DNA of 64,000 nt from Coptis chinensis (taxonomy: Eukaryota; Streptophyta; Magnoliopsida; Ranunculales; Ranunculaceae). The position numbers and the translations under genes are program-made. Numbering within the stretch: position 1 is the first letter of the stretch; every line of letters starts with the position of its first letter. Under the pieces are notes generated by a model. That model did no database searches. It had not been told where the DNA came from and worked only from the letters and a program-made list of their open reading frames with translations. The stretch lies in NCBI GenBank assembly GCA_015680905.1, contig CM027384.1, positions 72,697,501 through 72,761,500 of the forward strand. Direction: 5' to 3'. Shown here in pieces: positions 58,560-64,000 of the stretch.

Positions 58560-60207
58560 TAGATTGGCATTGGGATCTAAAGACAACATTGTTGCCGAAG
58601 GTCGGTGGTTTTAGCAAGGAAGGGGCAGAGGATACTCGTTCACAACATGCCTTTGGGAGAGTCATATATGAAGGTCTCAATAAATAAAGCATTGTGTGGT
58701 GATGCCTTTCTCCCAGTTCCAAACGGCGATGAACATGTATTTGTTAAAGATGCAGTAAACTCGTTTGTGGCATGGCCTAAGGAACTTGTGATACTTAAAA
58801 GTGACGAGGTAGTATAAGGATATGGATATTTGTATGGTAATTTATTTAATTTTGTTATATAAATATCAATTTTGTTCATCAACTTTTTGTTAGGTAGAGA
58901 AGCGTATTCCACTTCCATGGGCAAGATTCAATATAAGATCAGAAAGTTTGTGGATTTAGGTCGACAAAATAGTGAAAGAAAACGCTTTTATAGAAGTTCC
59001 AATGGTTGGAACTCTTTTCCATGATGAGATGGAGGAAGTAACGAAGTTTCAAAAGATGAGTTGATGGATGTGTGTGAGAAGAGAATGTTAAATGGTAGCT
59101 GCATTATCTCCTACATGAGGTATGAATAATTTGGTGAACTTATTTGTGTTAGTTATAATTTAACTTTTCATATGCGATGACTTAACAGAATGTATATATA
59201 TGTTGTAGATATTTATATCGACTTTTTGGAATTGCTCGAGCAAAGTATGCATTTGGTAACCCGTAAAGTTTTACTATTTATACAAAAGATGATGAGAAGG
59301 CTCGATATAGTTGAAGTTGGTCAAGAAACACGGTGATCGTGGTGCTTTTAATTCCTTTCAACAGGGTAACTGTGTTTATACATTTGTAGTACATATACAT
59401 TATTTTCATATAATTAAAATTATTTTATTTTTATTTTTATTTTTATTTTTATTTATTTTTTTCCGATTGGTTATATAATTAAAAGTACTTAATTGAATTT
59501 GTATCCACATAACTGGTCATGTAGGGGGCATTGGGTCTTAATGGTTCTTGACATACCATCAATGGAAGTGTACTGGTTGGATTCTTTAAAAGATTTTCGT
59601 GGGCCGCCGGATCCAGCTTTTAAATTATTAGTAAACACGTGAGTTTAGTCTTTATTTATTGTATTTTTCATTGTATATTTGATTCTATCTTGAAAATAAT
59701 GAGAATGAAACAAATGCATTTTCATTTTCAGTGCGATCAAGACATCAAATATGTCCAAAGGAAAGAGAAAGATGAATCCAAATCCAAATTGGAACTATGT
59801 GACAGTAAGCTTAGTTTCTTTGGAATACAATACAAAGTATCTTTCAATTTGTGTATGTGTTAATGCAAGTATTAATTATGTATAGTGCCCACAACAACAA
59901 GGAGGGATTGTATGCGGATATTATGTATTGCGCTTTATGCGAGATTTAGTAGAGGATCCTGGTCCACCGATAAAAAAGAAGGTGACTACAAAGTAGCATT
60001 ATTTTTCATATAGTCTTAGCTAGCTTATAAATTGGTGCATTTGTAAATATGGTAGGCAATGCATTGCCTGCATCATTTATTTTCATAATATTTATAATAT
60101 ATTTTTTCGTCAAGGTATTGGAGTTCTCTAGCAAGAAGAGTTACACCAATGAAATAGATGAACTTCGTCTTGAATTCATCGACTTTATCCAACAATTTAT
60201 CGAGTAG
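58560..60207 (+). pseudogene. Ulp1-type (C48) protease part of the CACTA element
   Basis: Begins with a DUF8039-like region: RILVHNMPLGESYMKVSI, CGDAFLPVPNGDEHVFVKDA, VNSFVAWPKELV (58,610-58,800). Linking exons follow (RIPLPWARFNI; RYLYRFFGIARAKYAFGNP). The peptidase core is readable: HWVLMVLDIPSMEVYWLDSL (59,526-59,585) with the His and Asp, and CPQQQGGIVCGYYVLRFMRD (59,890-59,945) with the Gln and catalytic Cys. It ends EIDELRLEFIDFIQQFIE with a stop at 60,205-60,207. Introns are present between blocks. Stops lie in the linking exons, but the peptidase exons look well kept. Ulp1-like domains are a known passenger of plant CACTA and Mutator elements, and their role in transposition is not settled. 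Confidence 0.75.
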
Positions 60208-60829
60208 TTAATTTGGGTAAGTGGGTTTCCATATTTTCCCTTTGTTTATGTATATATATACTTTTCTTATCGTTTTTTTTTTCTTACTTGTATAATATAC
60301 CCTTCTTGATTCACTTGTTTTTTAATTTTATATACTAGTCATAGTGGAATGACGACTTCATGATATGATGCAGGTGTCATGGATCGATGGATCGATTGTG
60401 AGATGAATAGATGGCAGCTAGGTTTTGGTGTTGGAAGTGCTTAACAATAAGCTAAGATATTGCTAGGATAGTATTGGCGTTATGTAGTTTTTTTTTTTTT
60501 GTTTTTTTTTTAATTATGATTCTTTTGGTATTGGAATGACTTCTTTTGTTGAGAGTCAAACTAGATGAAAAATACTTGGTTTGATCGATGAAATCAATAG
60601 AAGTTAATTGTTTTAAATGTTGTTTCTTTCTTCTTGAGTGGATGTTGTTTCCGTATCATAAAGCAGGTTAAAGTGATTTTGGTTGTGATGTTTTGATAAA
60701 TGTATGTGGATGTTGTTTATGTCATAAAGCAGGTTAATGGGATTTTGGTTATGACGTATATGATGCAGGTTGAGAAATGAATACGATTGAATACTAAAAT
60801 GAGAAAATGTTTTTAAAAAAAATTATTTT

Positions 60830-61580
60830 CATTTGTCTCACTTTTGAAAAAAGTGACATAATATCTATTCAAAGTGACACAACTGACCACTCTTATGTGT
60901 AAGCTTTCTTTTTTCATAATGAAGTTATATGGAGTTGATTCCCAAAAAGTGACACAAGAAGCAAGGGGCTTTTGTGTCACTTTTGACGCATTTGTGTTCA
61001 TCTTTGGTCCAAAAGTGACACAACTAGTATATTTAATGTGTCACTTTTGACGTACTTATATGTCTCACTGGTCCAAAAGTGACACAACTAGTATACTTAA
61101 TGTGTCACTTTTAACGAAATTATGTCTCATCTCTGGTCCAAAAAGTGACACAACTAGTATATTTAATGTGTCACTTTTGACGCACTTATGTCTCGCTCAC
61201 GGTCTAAAAGTGATACAACTAGTATACTTAATGTGTCACTTTTTTGACGCATTTTATGTCTCTTTCTGGTCCAAAAGTGACACAACTAGTATACTTAATG
61301 TGTCACTTTTTGACGTACTTATGTCTCACTTTAGTCCAAAAGTGACACAACTAATATATTTAATGTGTCACTTTTGACGTACTTTATGTCTCACTCTGTC
61401 CAAAAGTGACACAACTAGTATACTTAATGTGTCACTTTTAACGAAATTATGTCTCACTCTAGTTCTAAACGGATACAACTAGTGTCACTTTTGATAAGCA
61501 CTGTGACACTCTTTCTTAAAAGTGACACAAGAGGTTATTCTTAAGTGTCACTTTTATTAACAAAAAGTGACACATTTAGT
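60830..61580. repeat. Right subterminal repeat array of the CACTA element
   Basis: From about 61,010 to 61,450 seven units of 60-68 bp follow each other, each with AAAAGTGACACAACTAGTAT, TTAATGTGTCACTTTT and GACG-ACTTATGTCTC. Every unit thus holds the motif in both orientations. Further single motifs lie at 60,837-60,980 and 61,490-61,575. In En/Spm such motifs bind TNPA; here the sequence of the motif is specific to this family. Confidence 0.85.
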
Positions 61581-61584
61581 AATG

Positions 61585-63123
61585 ATGTTAGCACTTTTTA
61601 TGGGTAAATATTTGAAGTTTCTTTTTTCGTTTTAGTACTAACTCAAGTTCCTTACTACATTCTTCGTGTGTATTGTTAGAGTAAGGGTTCATTCCAACTT
61701 TTAAGACAAGGATGACATTACAACTAGAATTGTTCAAGGAAAACTAGTGAGAAGGATTTTTGATGATTGGAGTTATACTAAAACTACTTAGCTTACTTTT
61801 AGATTCTTCTTAAATTAAGGTTCGTAAACATGCACTACTAAAAAATGAAATGGATGATAGTAAGGGGTGGAGAGTTAAATCCACTCATTTGAAGACAAAC
61901 CTCTATTGATTGAATCTAGTTTATTTCGTCTTTAATCTTTCTTAGAATTCATAGACAAATCTTAATAAATATTAGAGTTTTGATCCCTAACAATATAATT
62001 CATCTCTAAGATCATATTGCTAGCATGAGAAATAAAAGCAATGACTTATCTCTAAGAAATCACCCTCAATTCCTAACTAGACTCTACACCAACTACTATT
62101 TTTGGGGTGGGATATAAAGTTTAGTTTATTTGTCCTAAACAAATAACTAGAATTCAATAACAAAAGTTATTCCTCACGTGAGCTTCATTAACCTTCCACA
62201 AAGGAAGGTTTTAGCTCATGATCATAGGATTACAATGTTCATGTGTTATGTGTTATGCTATTACGAAAGAGCAAGAAGAAGAATAAGAGAAGAAACTAAC
62301 TTTGCCTTAAGGAAAATGTAAATTTAATTTAGAAGAACATAAGTGTTGCCACCATTAAAATTATTACAAGAGCTTAACGTCAAACAAGAAAAAGAAAAAA
62401 ATACAAGACAAGGAATGAATGCTCTCATTTTCTAATTTACTACATATGAGAGCATTCTCTCTTCCATCCCACGTGAAGCCACCTCCCACATTAAATTCCA
62501 TCCTATCTAAAACTAAATCAAGACAAAATAATCACTATTACAAGAATCTAAAGTTAAGTCTTACTAATTAATGAGATGCAAGGTGTCATGTGGTGCCAAT
62601 TAATGAGATGCAAGGTGTCATATGGTGCAAATTATTTGTTTGACTTGTGAGCTTGACTTGGGACATGATGAGTCATCCAATCTTGTGGGCCTATAAAGTG
62701 GGTCCATCGCGGTTGGCATCGATGGCTAATTGCATCTTTTGGTATTTTACAACTTCCGCCTTTAGCGATAGTTCATCGTAGTGATCGTCTGAGCATCTCT
62801 CACTTGTCAATTGAGTCCTGGTTCAAAGAGATATGAGCCCGGAAGTTTGATACTTCTATGTCGTAATCCCGCACCGAGCTTGATTCTATCTGTTTGAGTC
62901 TTTGAGCTTTAGTCCACTTTGTTGGGCTTCGCATGGGTTTACTTTAAAGCTTTACGTATACTCACTATTTAAAGTGGCTTAAATGGCTTTATCATCATTT
63001 TACGTTAGTTGCACAAACTCGCAAAAACACCTAAAATACGATTATTTCATGATTATTAAACACATAATTAATGAAATATTACGCCTCTATGGGATTTTAT
63101 AATATCAGTTTGGGTGCTTATCG
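61585..63123. mobile_element. Solo LTR, copy B (fossil)
   Basis: Near copy of the LTR at 38,531-40,075, from ATGTTAGCACTTTT to GGGTGCTTATC. The middle 750 bases are almost identical between copies; both ends differ more. The first two bases of the LTR are covered by the border with the CACTA element. It is followed by the same LINE ORF1 tail as copy A. Confidence 0.65.
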
Positions 63124-64000
63124 CCCAGAGAGCGCCAACATGAATAGAGCTGATGGTAATGCGGAAGGAACAAAAATAGGAGAATAGTGACATGATTGGA
63201 ACGAGGAAATAATCTGATAATATACGATATGGCAATGGTCCCGGGAAAAATGTGACTTGAAGGATTTGGATTCGAGGAACCTCAATCCCATAAACATTCA
63301 CCATCGGCGGAGTCTTTGGGAGCCTGGGACTAGCTGTGTAAGGGATGATCAGGGAAGGTCGCAAGTGAGTGACAATGGCAACGTAAACAATAGTCATGAG
63401 AAAAATCAAGTCGATGGTCGAGGGGATAGCAGGAGAACATCAAGGCATAGCTACAAACATTAGTGATGATTCTCGTATGGTAGTCTATAGGGAAGGTAAT
63501 GAAGAACTTATGGGATATCGGGGCGATTCTAAATGAATTAGATGGTCTTGACTCAAAGGGGAATGAATTAGTGATTTTTAGGAGGTGGTTGACTTAGAGG
63601 AACCTTTCCAGATGGCTCTTTAGGTACTCGAGTTGGAAGAATTTAATATACAAGAGCATGGCAATGAAAGTGTGGAATCAGATGGAGTGGTCTCAATCCA
63701 TGAAATCATGACCACTTTCTTGATATAGAAACAGTGGAAATTCATGACTCCTTGCCTGTAACGGAAGAACCAGCTACCCCAGCAGTGCAGAAATGCAAAA
63801 ATCCACAAGGCAGCAACTCGAGACACAGTGGGGAGAAACAAACATCAAAGCATGACGAGTAGTTGAGTAGGAAAAAGAGAGGAAGACCTAAAGGGTCAAA
63901 AAACAAAAACAAATATTAAAAATGATAGCTCCTATCTGTGTTTGGAATGTTTTTAAATCCCGAATGACATCCTTAGAGCTAAGGAGATCAATAAGTTGAG
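63124..64000 (+). mobile_element. Second partial copy of the LINE
   Basis: Parallels 40,076-40,961: the ORF1 tail with GTSCVRDDQGRSQVSDNGN, the acidic linker, then the endonuclease start MIAPICVWNVF at about 63,921. It is cut by the window end. It differs from copy A by many short indels and small replaced words. Confidence 0.7.

Larger units (their letters stand above)
44683..61584 (+). mobile_element. 16.9 kb CACTA (En/Spm) transposon, decayed, with captured genes
   Basis: The left end is CACTACTAAAAGAAGGG (44,683). The right end TTTAGTAATG (61,584) is its inverted repeat with one difference. ATG precedes and follows the element (44,680-44,682; 61,585-61,587), fitting the 3-bp target duplication of the superfamily. 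Both ends carry subterminal GTGTCACTTTT / AAAAGTGACAC words, sparse on the left (44,700-44,900) and densely arrayed on the right (60,830-61,580). Inside, in plus orientation, are a long leader region, TNP2 with DUF4218/DUF4216 parts, TNPA in two blocks, and a Ulp1-type protease. Frame changes break all of them. About 4.6 kb of host-derived DNA sits in a gap of TNPA. No autonomous activity is expected in this state. Confidence 0.88.

Noticed and set aside
61060-61377. 105-codon open frame
   Set aside because: It is the translation of the tandem subterminal repeats of the CACTA element, not a gene.
1-64000. CRISPR arrays, operons or bacterial-type systems
   Set aside because: Spliced genes, plant protein families and plant transposons make this nuclear plant DNA; the tandem repeats seen are subterminal or MITE repeats.

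Overview
This is a stretch of plant nuclear DNA, AT-rich, with spliced genes whose introns have GT/AG borders and with dense layers of transposable elements. The host genes are typical of eudicots. The TFL1-type gene reads closest to Rosaceae proteins I remember, so a rosaceous plant is my guess, not a result. All names rest on recognising translated sequence by eye; nothing was searched.

Left half (1-31.5 kb) carries the host genes. A small acidic protein of unknown role lies at 1.8-2.2 kb (+). A two-exon WIP-type C2H2 zinc-finger gene of the TRANSPARENT TESTA 1 group lies at 3.8-6.7 kb (-), with a foldback MITE in its intron. A 2.75 kb PIF/Harbinger transposon with TAA target duplications and a decayed DDE transposase fills 8.2-11.0 kb. 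BASS4, a plastid envelope bile-acid/sodium-symporter family protein, occupies 12.1-18.2 kb (+) in 14 exons that join into one open 398-residue frame. The intronless gene for ABCI1/CcmA, the ATP-binding subunit of the mitochondrial cytochrome c maturation system, is at 26.6-27.2 kb (+). A four-exon TFL1/CEN-type PEBP gene (174 residues, repressor of flowering and of determinacy) is at 30.2-31.5 kb (-). These genes are not functionally linked to each other; they are ordinary neighbours separated by repeats.

Right half (32-64 kb) is almost entirely transposons: an inverted-repeat element, AT-rich repeats with a possible LTR remnant, a 1.24 kb non-autonomous CACTA element with a long-TIR MITE inside it, and an L1-type LINE that holds two solo LTRs. 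A 16.9 kb CACTA (En/Spm) element follows (44,683-61,584), and then a second copy of part of the LINE with its LTR.

The large CACTA element is the most interesting object. It has terminal CACTA repeats, subterminal arrays of a GTGTCACTTTT motif, and TNP2, TNPA and Ulp1-protease coding parts, all decayed. In an intron-like gap in TNPA it carries about 4.6 kb of foreign DNA with recognisable pieces of at least three unrelated host genes: an AAMP-like WD40 protein, a GH17 beta-1,3-glucanase, and a UPL1/UPL2-type HECT ubiquitin ligase. It may also hold a piece of mitochondrial DNA. This is transduplication of host genes by a CACTA element.

The flanks of this element come from two different places in the LINE, and the copy to its right differs from the left copy in a way that resembles residual sequencing error. 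That join should be checked before any evolutionary reading.
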